Below are positions 36,675 to 47,725 of a stretch of 64,000 bases of DNA, piece after piece (position 1 is the first letter of the stretch; every line of letters begins with the position of its first letter). Below the pieces are notes generated by a model. It had not been told where the DNA came from. It ran no database searches and saw only the letters and a program-made list of their open reading frames with translations. This DNA comes from Inia geoffrensis (Eukaryota; Chordata; Mammalia; Artiodactyla; Iniidae): the NCBI GenBank assembly GCA_036417435.1, contig CM070915.1, positions 82,275,799 through 82,339,798 of the forward strand, given 5' to 3'. Position numbers and translations under genes: made by a program.

Positions 36675-38678
36675 GGGATTAGGGTACAATTTAGGGTACG
36701 ACAACGCTTAAGGTTTAGCGTACGTGTGAGGGCACCAGAAAGTGTTGGTGTCCTGGTTAAGATTAGGGCACGGGTGAGGGTAAGGCTTTGGGTGAGGGTC
36801 AGGGTTAGGATTCGGGTTAGGGTTAGGGTTAAGGAAGGCAGAGCGATTAAGGTACAGCTTAGGGTACGACAGTACTTAAGGGTTAGCGTTCGTGTGAGGG
36901 CAAGGGTTAGTGTTAGTGTCCTGGTTAAGATTAGGGCACGGGTGAGGGTAAGGCTTCAGGTGAGGATCAGGTTTAGGATTCGGGTTAGGGTTAGGGTTAG
37001 GGAATGGGGAGGGATTAGGGTACAGTTTAGGGTACGACAACGATTAAGTGTTAGCATACGTGTGAGAGCACAAGTTTGTGTTGGTGTCCTGGTTAAGATT
37101 AGGGCACGGGTGAGGGTAAGGTTTCGGGTGAGGGTCAGGGATAGGATTCGGGTTAGGGTTAGGGTTAGGGAATGGGGAGGGATTAGGGTACAGTTTAGGG
37201 TACGAAAGCGATTAAGGGTTAGCGTACGTGTGAGGGCACGAGTTAGTGTTGGTGTCCTGGTTAAGATTAGGGCACGGGTGAGGGTAAGGCTTCGGGTGAG
37301 GGTCAGGGTTAGGATTCGGGTTAGGGTTAGGGTTAAGGAATGCAGAGGGATTAGGGTACAGCTTAGGGTACGACAGTGCTTAAGGGTTAGCGTTCGTGTG
37401 AGGGCAAGGGTTAGTGTTAGTGTCCTGGTTAAGATTAGGGCACGGGTGAGGGTAAGGCTTCAGGTGAGGATCAGGGTTAGGATTCGGGTTAGGGTTAGGG
37501 TTAGGGAATGGGGAGGGATTAGGGTACAGTTTAGGGTACGACAACGATTAAGGGTTAGCATACGTGTGAGGGCACAAGTTAGTGTTGGTGTCCTGGTTAA
37601 GATTAGGGCACGGGTGAGGGTAAGGTTTCGGGTGAGGGTCAGGGATAGAATTCGGGTTAGGGTTAGGGTTAGGGAATGGGGAGATATTAGGGCACAGTTT
37701 AGGGTACCACAACGCTTAAGGTTTAGCGTACGTGTGAGGTCACTAGTTAGTGTTAGTGTACTGCTTACGATTAGGGCACGGGTGAGGGTAAGGCCTCGGA
37801 AGAGGGTCACGTTAAGGGTTAGGGTTAGGGAATGGGGATTGATTAGGGTACAGGTTAGGGTACGGCAATGGCTTAGGGTTGGCGTACGTTAGAGGGCATG
37901 GGTTAGTGTTGATGTACTGGTTAAAATTAGGACACGGGGGAGGGTAAAGTTTCGGGAGAGTGTCATGGTTAGGTTTCAGGTTAGGGTTAGGGTTAGGGAA
38001 TGGAGAGGGATTAGGGTACAGGTTAGTGTACCGCTGCTGTTTAGTGTTAGCGTACGTTTGAGGGCACGAGTTAGTGTTGGTGTCCTGGTTAAGAATAGGG
38101 CACGGGTGAGGGTAAGGCTTCAGGTGAGGGTCAGGGTTACGATTCGGGTTAGGGTTAGGGTAAGGGAATGTGGAGGGATTAGGGTACAGTTTAGGGTATG
38201 ACAACGATTAAGGGTTACCATACGTGTGAGGGCACGAGTTAGTGTTGGTGTCCTGGTTAAGATTAGGGCACGGGTGAGGGTAAGGCTTCGGGTGAGGGTC
38301 AGGGTTAGGATTCGGGTTAGGGTTAGGGTTAAGGAATGGAGAGGGATTAGGGTACAGGTTAGGGTACGACAATGCTTAAGGGTTAGCGTAAGTGTGAGGG
38401 CACGAGTTAGTGTTGGTGTACTGGTTAAGACAACGGCACCGATGAGGGTAAGGCCTCGGAAAAGGGTCACGTTCAGGGTTTCGCTTAGGGTTAGGGTTAG
38501 GGAATGGGGAGGGATTTGGGTACAGGATAGGGTACGACAATGCTTAAGGGTTAGCGTACGTTTGAGGGCATGAGTTAGTGTTTGTGTACTGGTTAAGATT
38601 AGGGCATTGGTTAGGGTAAGGCATCGGAAGTGGGTCAGGTTTAGGGATGGGGTTAGTGTTAGGGTTAAGCAATGGGGA
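36675..38678 (+). repeat. Twelve-monomer unit with three hybrid monomers (2,004 bp)
   Basis: A 36675, B 36843, C 37011, C/A 37179, B 37347, C 37515, D 37683-37838 (156 bp), E 37839, F/B 38007, C/A 38175, G 38343, H 38511. The second C/A follows an AATGTGGA junction. Confidence 0.83.
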
Positions 38679-40022
38679 GGGATTAGGGTACAATTTAGGG
38701 TACGACAACGCTTAAGGTTTAGCGTACGTGTGAGGGCACGAGTTAGTGTTGGTGTCCTGGTTAAGATTAGGGCACGGGTGAGGGTAAGGCTTCGGGTGAG
38801 GGTCAGGGTTAGGATTCGGGTTAGGGTTAGGGTTAAGGAATGCAGAGGGATTAGGGTACAGCTTAGGGTACGACAGTGCTTAAGGGTAAGTGTTCGTGTG
38901 AGGGCAAGGGTTACTGTTAGTGTCCTGGTTAAGATTAGGGCACGGGTGAGGGTAAGGCTTCGGGTGAGGGTCAGGGTTAGGATTCGGGTTAGGGTTAGGG
39001 TTAGGGAATGGGGAGGGATTAGGGTACAGTTTAGGGTACGACAACGATTAAGGGTTAGCATACGTGTGAGGGCACAAGTTAGTGTTGGTGTCCTGGTTAA
39101 GATTAGGGCACGGGTGAGGGTAAGGTTTTGGGTGAGGGTCAGGGATAGAATTCGGGTTAGGGTTAAGGTTAGGGAATGGGGAGATATTAGGGCACAGTTT
39201 AGGGTACCACAACGCTTAAGGTTTAGCGTACGTGTGAGGTCACTAGTTAGTGTTAGTGTACTGCTTACGATTAGGGCACGGGTGAGGGTAAGGCCTCGAA
39301 AGAGGGTCACGTTAAGGGTTAGGTTTAGGGTTAGTGTTAGGGAATGGGGATTGATTAGGGTACAGGTTAGGGTACGGCAATGGCTTAGGGTTGGCGTACG
39401 TTAGAGGGCATGGGTTAGTGTTGATGTACTGGTTAAAATTAGGACACGGGTTAGGGTAAAGTTTCGGGAGAGTGATATGGTTAGGTTTCAGGTTAGGGTT
39501 AGGATTAAGGAATGGAGAAGGATTAGGGTACAGGTTAGGGTAACGCTGCGGTTTAGTGTTAGCGTACTTTTGAGGGCACAAGTTAGACTTGGTGTCCTGG
39601 TTAAGATTAGGGCACGGGTGAGGGTAAGGCTTCGGGTGAGGGTCAGGGTTAGGATTCGGGTTAGGGTTAGGGTTAGGGAATGGAGAGGGATTAGGGTACA
39701 GGTTAGGGTACGACAATGCTTAAGGGTTAGCGTAAGTGTGAGGGCACGAGTTAGTGTTGGTGTACTGGTTAAGACAACGGCACCGATGAGTGTAAGGCCT
39801 CGGAAAAGGGTCACGTTCATGGTTTCGCTTAGGGTTAGGGTTAGGGAATGGGGAGGGATTAGGGTACAGGATAGGGTACGACAATGCTTAAGGGTTAGCG
39901 TACGTTAGAGGTCATGAGTTAGTGTTTGTGTACTGGTTAAGATTAGGGCATTGGTTAGGGTAGGGCATCGGAAGTGGGTCAGGTTTAGGGATGGGTTTAG
40001 GGTTAGGGTTAAGGAATGGGGA
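38679..40022 (+). repeat. Canonical eight-monomer unit, copy of 29643 unit (1,344 bp)
   Basis: A 38679, B 38847, C 39015, D 39183, E 39351, F 39519, G 39687, H 39855. It shares GAGTGATATGG, GGAGAAGG and CGTTCATGG with the unit 9,036 bp upstream. Confidence 0.9.
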
Positions 40023-41030
40023 GGGATTAGGGTACAATTTAGGGTACGACAACGCTTAAGGTTTAGCGTACGTGTGAGGGCACGAGTTAGTGTTGGTGTC
40101 CTGGATAAGTTTAGGGCACGGGTGAGGGTAAGGCTTCGGGTGAGGGTCAGGGTTATGATTCGGGTTAGGGTTAGGGTTAAGGAATGCAGAGGGATTAGGG
40201 TACAGCTTAGGGTACGACAACGATTAAGGGTTAGCATACGTGTGAGGGCACAAGTTAGTGTTGGTGTCCTCGTTAAGATTAGGGCATGGGTGAGGGTAAG
40301 GTTTCGGGTGAGGGTCAGGGATAGAATTCGGGTTAGGGTTAGGGTTAGGGAATGGGGAGATATTAGGGCACAGTTTAGGGTACCACAACGCTTAAGGTTT
40401 AGCGTACGTGTGAGGTCACTAGTTAGTGTTAGTGTACTGCTTACGATTAGGGCACGGGTGAGGGTAAGGCCTCGGAAGAGGGTCACGTTAAGGGTTAGGG
40501 TTAGGGTTAGGGTTAGGGAATGGGGATTGATTAGGGTACAGGTTAGGGTACGGCAATGGCTTAGGGTTGGCGTACGTTAGAGGGCATGGGTTAGTGTTGA
40601 TGTACTGGTTAAAATTAGGACACGGGTGAGGGTAAAGTTTCGGGAGAGTGTCATGGTTAGGTTTCAGGTTAGGGTTAGGGTTAGGGAATGGGGAGGGATT
40701 AGGGTACAGGTTAGGGTACGACAATGCTTAAGGCTTAGCGTAAGTGTGAGGGCACGAGTTAGTGTTGGTGTACTGGTTAAGACAACGGCACCGATGAGGG
40801 TAAGGCCTCGGAAAAGGGTCACGTTCAGGGTTTTGCTTAGGGTTAGGGTTAGGGAATGGGGAGGGATTAGGGTACAGGATAGGGTACGACAATGCTTAAG
40901 GGTTAGCGTACGTTTGAGGGCATGAGTTAGTGTTTGTGTACTGGTTAAGATTAGGGCATTGGTTAGGGTAGGGCATCGGAAGTGGGTCAGGTTTAGGGAT
41001 GGGTTTAGGGCTAGGGTTAAGGAATGGGGA
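40023..41030 (+). repeat. Six-monomer unit A-B/C-D-E-G-H (1,008 bp)
   Basis: A 40023, B/C 40191, D 40359, E 40527, G 40695, H 40863. It matches the 30987 unit but has lost F. Confidence 0.87.
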
Positions 41031-42362
41031 GGGATTAGGGTACAATTTAGGGTACGACAACGCTTAAGGTTTAGCGTACGTGTGAGGGCACGAGTTAGTG
41101 TTGGTGTCCTGGTTAAGATTAGGGCACGGGTGAGGGTAAGGCTTCGGGTGAGGGTCAGGGTTAGGATTCGGGTTAGGGTTAGGGTTAAGGAATGCAGAGG
41201 GATTAGGGTACAGCTTAGGGTACGACAGTGCTTAAGGGTTAGCGTTCGTGTGAGGGCAAGGGTTAGTGTTAGTGTCCTGGTTAAGATTAGGGCCCGGGTG
41301 AGGGTAAGGCTTCAGGTGAGGGTCAGGGTTAGGATTCGGGTTAGGGTTAGGGTTAGGGAATGGGGAGGGATTAGGGTACAGTTTAGGGTACGACAACGAT
41401 TAAGGGTTAGCATACGTGTGAGGGCACAAGTTAGTGTTGGTGTCCTGGTTAAGATTAGGGCACGGGTGAGGGTAAGGTTTCGGGTGAGGGTCAGGGATAG
41501 AATTCGGGTTAGGGTTAGGGTTAGGGAATGGGGAGATATTAGGGCACAGTTTAGGGTACCACAACACTTAAGGTTTAGCGTACGTATGAGGTCACTAGTT
41601 AGTGTTAGTGTACTGCTTACGATTAGGGCACGGGTGAGGGTAAGGCCTCGGAAGAGGGTCACGTTAAGGGTTAGGGTTAGGGAATGGGGATTGATTAGGG
41701 TACAGGTTAGGGTACGGCAATGGCTTAGGGTTGGCGTACGTTAGAGGGCATGGGTTAGTGTTGATGTACTGGTTAAAATTAGGACACGGGTGAGGGTAAA
41801 GTTTCGGGAGAGTGTCATGGTTAGGTTTCAGGTTAGGGTTAGGGTTAGGGAATGGAGAGGGATTAGGGTACAGGTTAGGGTACCGCTGCTGTTTAGTGTT
41901 AGCGTACGTTTGAGGGCACGAGTTAGTCTTGGTGTCCTGGTTAAGATTAGGGCACGGGTGAGGGTAAGGCTTCGGGTGAGGGTCAGGGTTAGGATTCGGG
42001 TTAGGGTTAGGGTTAGGGAATGGAGAGGGATTAGGGTACAGGTTAGGGTACGACAATGCTTAAGGGTTAGCGTAAGTGTGAGGGCACGAGTTAGTGTTGG
42101 TGTACTGGTTAAGACAACGGCACCGTTGAGGGTAAGGCCTCGGAAAAGGGTCACGTTCAGGGTTTCGCTTAGGGTTAGGGTTAGGGAATGGGGAGGGATT
42201 AGGGTACAGGATAGGGTACGACAATGCTTAAGGGTTAGCGTACGTTTGAGGGCATGAGTTAGTGTTTGTGTACTGGTTAAGATGAGGGCATTGGTTAGGG
42301 TAGGGCATCGGAAGTGGGTCAGGTTTAGGGATGGGGTTAGTGTTAGGGTTAAGCAATGGGGA
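41031..42362 (+). repeat. Eight-monomer unit, D shortened by 12 bp (1,332 bp)
   Basis: A 41031, B 41199, C 41367, D 41535-41690 (156 bp), E 41691, F 41859, G 42027, H 42195. D has ACAACACTT and CGTATGAGG. F has GCTGCTGTTT, shared with 29139 and 38007. Confidence 0.9.
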
Positions 42363-43693
42363 GGGATTAGGGTACAATTTAGGGTACGACAACGCTTAAG
42401 GTTTAGCGTACGTGTGAGGGCACCAGTTAGTGTTGGTGTCCTGGTTAAGATTAGGGCACGGGTGAGGGTAAGGTTTGGGTGAGGGTCAGGGTTAGGATTC
42501 GGGTTAGGGTTAGGGTTAAGGAATGCAGAGCGATTAGGGTACAGCTTAGGGTATGACAGTGCTTAAGGGTTAGCGTTCGTGTGAGGGCAAGGGTTAGTGT
42601 TAGTGTCCTGGTCAAGATTAGGGCACGGGTGAGGGTAAGGCTTCAAGTGAGGGTCAGGGTTAGGATTCGGGTTAGGGTTAGGGTTAAGGAATGGGGAGGG
42701 ATTAGGGTACAGTTTAGGGTACGAAAGCGATTAAGGGTTAGCGTACGTGTGTGGGCACGAGTTAGTGTTGGTGTCCTGGTTAAGATTAGGGCACGGGTGA
42801 GGGTAAGGTTTCGGGTGAGGGTCAGGGATAGAATTCGGGTTAGGGTTAGGGTTAGGGAATGGGGAGATATTAGGGCATAGTTTAGGGTACCACAACGCTT
42901 AAGGTTTAGCGTACGTGTGAGGTCAATAGTTAGTGTTAGTGTACTGCTTACGATTAGGGCACGGGTGAGGGTAAGGCCTCGGAAGAGGGTCACGTTAAGG
43001 GTTAGGGTTAGGGAATGGGGATTGATTAGGGTATAGGTTAGGGTACGGCAATGGCTTAGGGTTGGCGTACGTTAGAGGGCATGGGTTAGTGTTGATGTAC
43101 TGGTTAAAATTAGGACACGGGTGAGGGTAAAGTTTCGGGTGAGTGTCATGGTTAGGTTTCAGGTTAGGGTTAGGGTTAGGGAATGGAGAGGGATTAGGGT
43201 ACAGGTTAGGGTACCGCTGTGGTTTAGTGTTAGCGTACGTTTGAGGGCACTAGTTAGTCTTGGTGTCCTGGTTAAGATTAGGGCACGGGTGAGGGTAAGG
43301 CTTTGGGTGAGGGTCAGGGTTAGGATTCGGGTTAGGGTTAGGGTTAGGGAATGGAGAGGGATTAGGGTACAGGTTAGGGTACGACAATGCTTAAGTGTTA
43401 GCGTAAGTGTGAGGGCACGAGTTAGTGTTGGTGTACTGGTTAAGACAACGGCACCGATGAGGGTAAGGCCTCGGAAAAGGGTCACGTTCAGGGTTTCGCT
43501 TAGGGTTAGGGTTAGGGAATGAGGAGGGATTAGGGTACAGGATAGGGTACGACAATGCTTAAGGGTTAGTGTACGTTTGAGGGCATGAGTTAGTGTTTGT
43601 GTACTGGTTAAGATTAGGGCATTGGTTAGGGTAGGGCATCGGAAGTGGGTCAGGTTTAGGGATGGGCTTAGGGTTAGGGTTAAGGAATGGGGA
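42363..43693 (+). repeat. Eight-monomer unit, 12-bp and 1-bp deletions (1,331 bp)
   Basis: A 42363-42529 (167 bp; one base lost near 42,473), B 42530, C 42698 (CGAAAGCGATT variant), D 42866-43021 (156 bp), E 43022, F 43190, G 43358, H 43526. GGAATGAGGAGGG at the G/H junction is shared with about 26,620. Confidence 0.88.
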
Positions 43694-45535
43694 GGGTTTA
43701 GGGTACAATTTAGGGTACGACAACGCTTAAGGTTTAGCGTACGTGTGAGGGCACGAGTTAGTGTTGGTGTCCTGGTTAAGATTAGGGCACGGGTGAGGGT
43801 AAGGCTTCGGGTGAGGGTCAGGGTTAGGATTCGGGTTAGGGTTAGGGTTAAGGAATGCAGAGGGATTAGGGTACAGCTTAGGGTACGACAGTGCTTAAGG
43901 GTTAGCGTTCGTGTGAGGGCAAGGGTTAGTGTTAGTGTCCTGGTTAAGATTAGGGCACGGGTGAGGGTAAGGCTTCGGGTGAGGGTCAGGGTTAGGATTC
44001 GGGTTAGGGTTAGGGTTAGGGAATGGGGAGGGATTAGGGTACAGTTTAGGGTACGACAACGATTAAGGGTTAGCATACGTGTGAGGGCACAAGTTAGTGT
44101 TGGTGTCCTCGTTAAGATTAGGGCATGGGTGAGGGTAAGGTTTCGGGTGAGGGTCAGGGATAGAATTCGGGTTAGGGTTAGGGTTAGGGAATGGGGAGAT
44201 ATTAGGGCACAGTTTAGGGTACCACAACGCTTAAGGTTTAGCGTACGTGTGAGGTCACTAGTTAGTGTTAGTGTACTGCTTACGATTAGGGCACGGGTGA
44301 GGGTAAGGCCTCGGAAGAGGGTCACGTTAAGGGTTAGGGTTAGGGTTAGGGTTAGGGAATGGGGATTGATTAGGGTACAGGTTAGGGTACGGCAATGGCT
44401 TAGGGTTGGCGTACGTTAGAGGGCATGGGTTAGTGTTGATGTACTGGTTAAAATTAGGACACGGGTGAGGGTAAAGTTTCGGGAGAGTGTCATGGTTAGG
44501 TTTCAGGTTAGGGTTAGGGTTAGGGAATGGAGAGGGATTAGGGTACAGGTTAGGGTAACGCTGCGGTTTAGTGTTAGCGTACGTTTGAGGGCACAAGTTA
44601 GTCTTGGTGTCCTGGTTAAGATTAGGGCACGGGTGAGGGTAAGGCTTCGGGTGAGGGTCAGGGTTAGGATTCGGGTTAGGTTTACGGTTAGGGAATGAGG
44701 AGGGATTAGGGTACAGGTTAGGGTACGACAATGCTTAAGGCTTAGCGTAAGTGTGAGGGCACGAGTTAGTGTTGGTGTACTGGTTAAGACAACGGCACCG
44801 ATGAGGGTAAGGCCTCGGAAAAGGGTCACGTTCAGGGTTTTGCTTAGGGTTAGGGTTAGGGAATGGGGAGGGATTAGGGTACAGGATAGGGTACGACAAT
44901 GCTTAAGGGTTAGCGTACGTTTGAGGGCATGAGTTAGTGTTTGTGTACTGGTTAAGATTAGGGCATTGGTTAGGGTAGGGCATCGGAAGTGGGTCAGGTT
45001 TAGGGATGGGTTTAGGGTTAGGGTTAAGGAATGGGGAGGGATTAGGGTACTATTTAGGGTACGACAACGCTTAAGGTTTAGCGTACGTGTGAGGGCACGA
45101 GTTAGTGTTGGTGTCCTGGTTAAGATTAGGGCACGGGTGAGGGTAAGGCTTCGGGTGAGGGTCAGGGTTAGGATTCGGGTTAGGGTTAGGGTTAAGGAAT
45201 GCAGAGGGATTAGGGTACAGCTTAGGGTACGACAGTGCTTAAGGGTTAGCGTTCGTGTGAGGGCAAGGGTTAGTGTTAGTGTCCTGGTTAAGATTAGGGC
45301 ACGGGTGAGGGTAAGGCTTCAGGTGAGGGTCAGGGTTAGGATTCGGGTTAGGGTTAGTGTTAGGGAATGGGGAGGGATTAGGGTACAGTTTAGGGTACGA
45401 CAACGATTAAGGGTTAGCATACGTGTGAGGGCACAAGTTAGTGTTGGTGTCCTGGTTAAGATTAGGGCACGGGTGTGGGTAAGGTTACGGGTGAGGGTCA
45501 GGGATAGAATTCGGGTTAGGGTTAGGGTTAGGGAA
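43095..45535 (+). repeat. Mosaic block with two different upstream relatives
   Basis: 43,095-44,495 parallels 26,200-27,600 (offset 16,895 bp). 44,225-45,535 parallels 31,350-32,660 (offset 12,875 bp). The switch falls between about 44,225 and 44,495, where both relatives are similar. Confidence 0.78.
43694..45037 (+). repeat. Canonical eight-monomer unit, mosaic of two upstream units
   Basis: A 43694, B 43862, C 44030, D 44198, E 44366, F 44534, G 44702, H 44870 (1,344 bp). The left part shares rare variants with 26,727-27,500. The right part shares TTAGGTTTACGGTTAGGG and AAGGCTTAGCG with 31,800-31,880. Confidence 0.9.
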
Positions 45536-46381
45536 TGGGGAGATATTAGGGCACAGTTTAGGGTACCACAACGCTTAAGGTTTAGCGTACGTGTGAGGTC
45601 ACTAGTTAGTGTTAGTGTACTGCTTACGATTAGGGCACGGGTGAGGGTAAGGCCTCGGAAGAGGGTCACGTTAAGGGTTAGGGTTAGGGTTAGGGTTAGG
45701 GAATGGGGATTGATTAGGGTACAGGTTAGGGTACGGCAATGGCTTAGGGTTGGCGTACGTTAGAGGGCATGGGTTAGTGTTGATGTACTGGTTAAAATTA
45801 GGACACGGGTGAGGGTAAAGTTTCGGGAGAGTGTCATGGTTAGGTTTCAGGTTAGGGTTAGGGTTAGGGAATGGAGAGGGATTAGGGTACAGGTTAGGGT
45901 AACGCTGCGGTTTAGTGTTAGCGTACGTTTGAGGGCACAAGTTAGTCTTGGTGTCCTGGTTAAGATTAGGGCACGGGTGAGGGTAAGGCTTCGGGTGAGG
46001 GTCAGGGTTAGGATTCGGGTTAGGTTTAGGGTTAGGGAATGGGGAGGGATTAGGGTACAGGTTAGGGTACGACAATGCTTAAGGCTTAGCGTAAGTGTGA
46101 GGGCACGAGTTAGTGTTGGTGTACTGGTTAAGACAACGGCACCGATGAGGGTAAGGCCTCGGAAAAGGGTCACGTTCAGGGTTTCGCTTAGGGTTAGGGT
46201 TAGGGAATGGGGAGGGATTAGGGTACAGGATAGGGTACGACAATGCTTAAGGGTTAGTGTACGTTTGAGGGCATGAGTTAGTGTTTGTGTACTGGTTAAG
46301 ATTAGGGCATTGGTTAGGGTAGGGCATCGGAAGTGGGTCAGGTTTAGGGATGGGTTTAGGGTTAGGGTTAAGGAATGGGGA
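45038..46381 (+). repeat. Canonical eight-monomer unit (1,344 bp)
   Basis: A 45038, B 45206, C 45374, D 45542, E 45710, F 45878, G 46046, H 46214. It shares GTTAGTGTTAGGG and AAGGTTACGGG with the 32163 unit, but its D keeps the full telomeric tract. Confidence 0.91.
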
Positions 46382-47725
46382 GGGATTAGGGTACAATTTA
46401 GGGTACGACAACGCTTAAGGTTTAGCGTACGTGTGAGGGCACGAGTTAGTGTTGGTGTCCTGGTTAAGATTAGGGCACGGGTGAGGGTAAGGCTTCGGGT
46501 GAGGGTCAGGGTTAGGATTCGGGTTAGGGTTAGGGTTAAGGAATGCAGAGGGATTAGGGTACAGCTTAGGGTACGACAGTGCTTAAGGGTTAGCGTTCGT
46601 GTGAGGGCAAGGGTTAGTGTTAGTGTCCTGGTTAAGATTAGGGCACGGGTGAGGGTACGGCTTCAGGTGAGGGTCAGGGTTAGGATTCGGGTTAGGGTTA
46701 GGGTTAGGGAATGGGGAGGGATTAGGGTACAGTTTAGGGTACGACAACGATTAAGGGTTAGCATACGTGTGAGGGCACAAGTTAGTGTTGGTGTCCTGGT
46801 TAAGATTAGGGCACGGGTGAGGGTAAGGTTTCGGGTTAGGGTCAGGGATAGAATTCGGGTTAGGGTTAGGGTTAGGGAATGGGGAGATATTAGGGCACAG
46901 TTTAGGGTACCACAACGCTTAAGTTTTAGCGTACGTGTGAGGTCACTAGTTAGTGTTAGTGTACTGCTTACGATTAGGGCACGGGTGAGGGTAAGGCCTC
47001 GGAAGAGGGTCACGTTAAGGGTTAGGGTTAGGGTTAGGGTTAGGGAATGGGGATTGATTAGGGTACAGGTTAGGGTACGGCAATGGCTTAGGGTTGGCGT
47101 ACGTTAGAGGGCATGGGTTAGTGTTGATGTACTGGTTAAAATTAGGACACGGGTGAGGGTAAAGTTTCGGGAGAGTGTCATGGTTAGGTTTCAGGTTAGG
47201 GTTAGGGTTAGGGAATGGAGAGGGATTAGGGTACAGGTTAGGGTAACGCTGCGGTTTAGTGTTAGCGTACGTTTGAGGGCACAAGTTAGTCTTGGTGTCC
47301 TGGTTAAGATTAGGGCACGGGTGAGGGTAAGGCTTCGGGTGAGGGTCAGGGTTAGGATTCGGGTTAGGGTTAGGGTTAGGGAATGGAGAGGGATTAGGGT
47401 ACAGGTTAGGGTACGACAATGCTTAAGGGTTAGCGTAAGTGTGAGGGCACGAGTTAGTGTTGGTGTACTGGTTAAGACAACGGCACCGATGAGGGTAAGG
47501 CCTCGGAAAAGGGTCACGTTCAGGGTTTTGCTTAGGGTTAGGGTTAGGGAATGGGGAGGGATTAGGGTACAGGATAGGGTACGACAATGCTTAAGGGTTA
47601 CCGTACGTTTGAGGGCATGAGTTAGTGTTTGTGTACTGGTTAAGATTAGGGCATTGGTTAGGGTAGGGCATCGGAAGTGGGTCAGGTTTAGGGATGGGTT
47701 TAGGGTTAGGGTTAAGGAATGGGGA
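46382..47725 (+). repeat. Canonical eight-monomer unit (1,344 bp), used to define types
   Basis: A 46382, B 46550, C 46718, D 46886, E 47054, F 47222, G 47390, H 47558. Each monomer divides cleanly into 28 hexamers, giving 224 hexamers in the unit. I used this copy as the working consensus for types A to H. Confidence 0.93.

Larger units (their letters stand above)
34335..37245 (+). repeat. Dispersed block duplication, copy 2 (partner 22,948-26,040)
   Basis: It carries the same ordered series of rare variants as its partner. It has a complete F-G-H-A passage where copy 1 has a G/A hybrid, and lacks the B-C/A-B run present at 23955-24458. Confidence 0.8.
38346..41270 (+). repeat. Dispersed block duplication, copy 2 (partner 29,310-32,400)
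   Basis: It has the same ordered variants as copy 1. F is deleted so that E (40527) joins G (40695). Confidence 0.82.

Noticed and set aside
38120..39310. 396-codon open frame on -, Leu-Thr-rich (similar: 271-1437, 29108-30274, 43159-44325)
   Set aside because: It is the CTA-ACC reading of the complementary strand. It overlaps + open frames over its whole length and varies only as the monomers vary, so it is a repeat shadow and not a gene.
47015..47419. 134-codon Asn-Pro-rich frames on -, recurring about once per higher-order unit
   Set aside because: This is the CCT-AAC reading of the same hexamers, usually starting at TTG. It resembles low-complexity antigens only by composition.
46382..47725. 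Centromeric alpha satellite, because of the similar monomer length and higher-order repeats
   Set aside because: The sequence is telomere-like and G-skewed. I saw no CENP-B box and nothing resembling alpha satellite beyond length and organisation.
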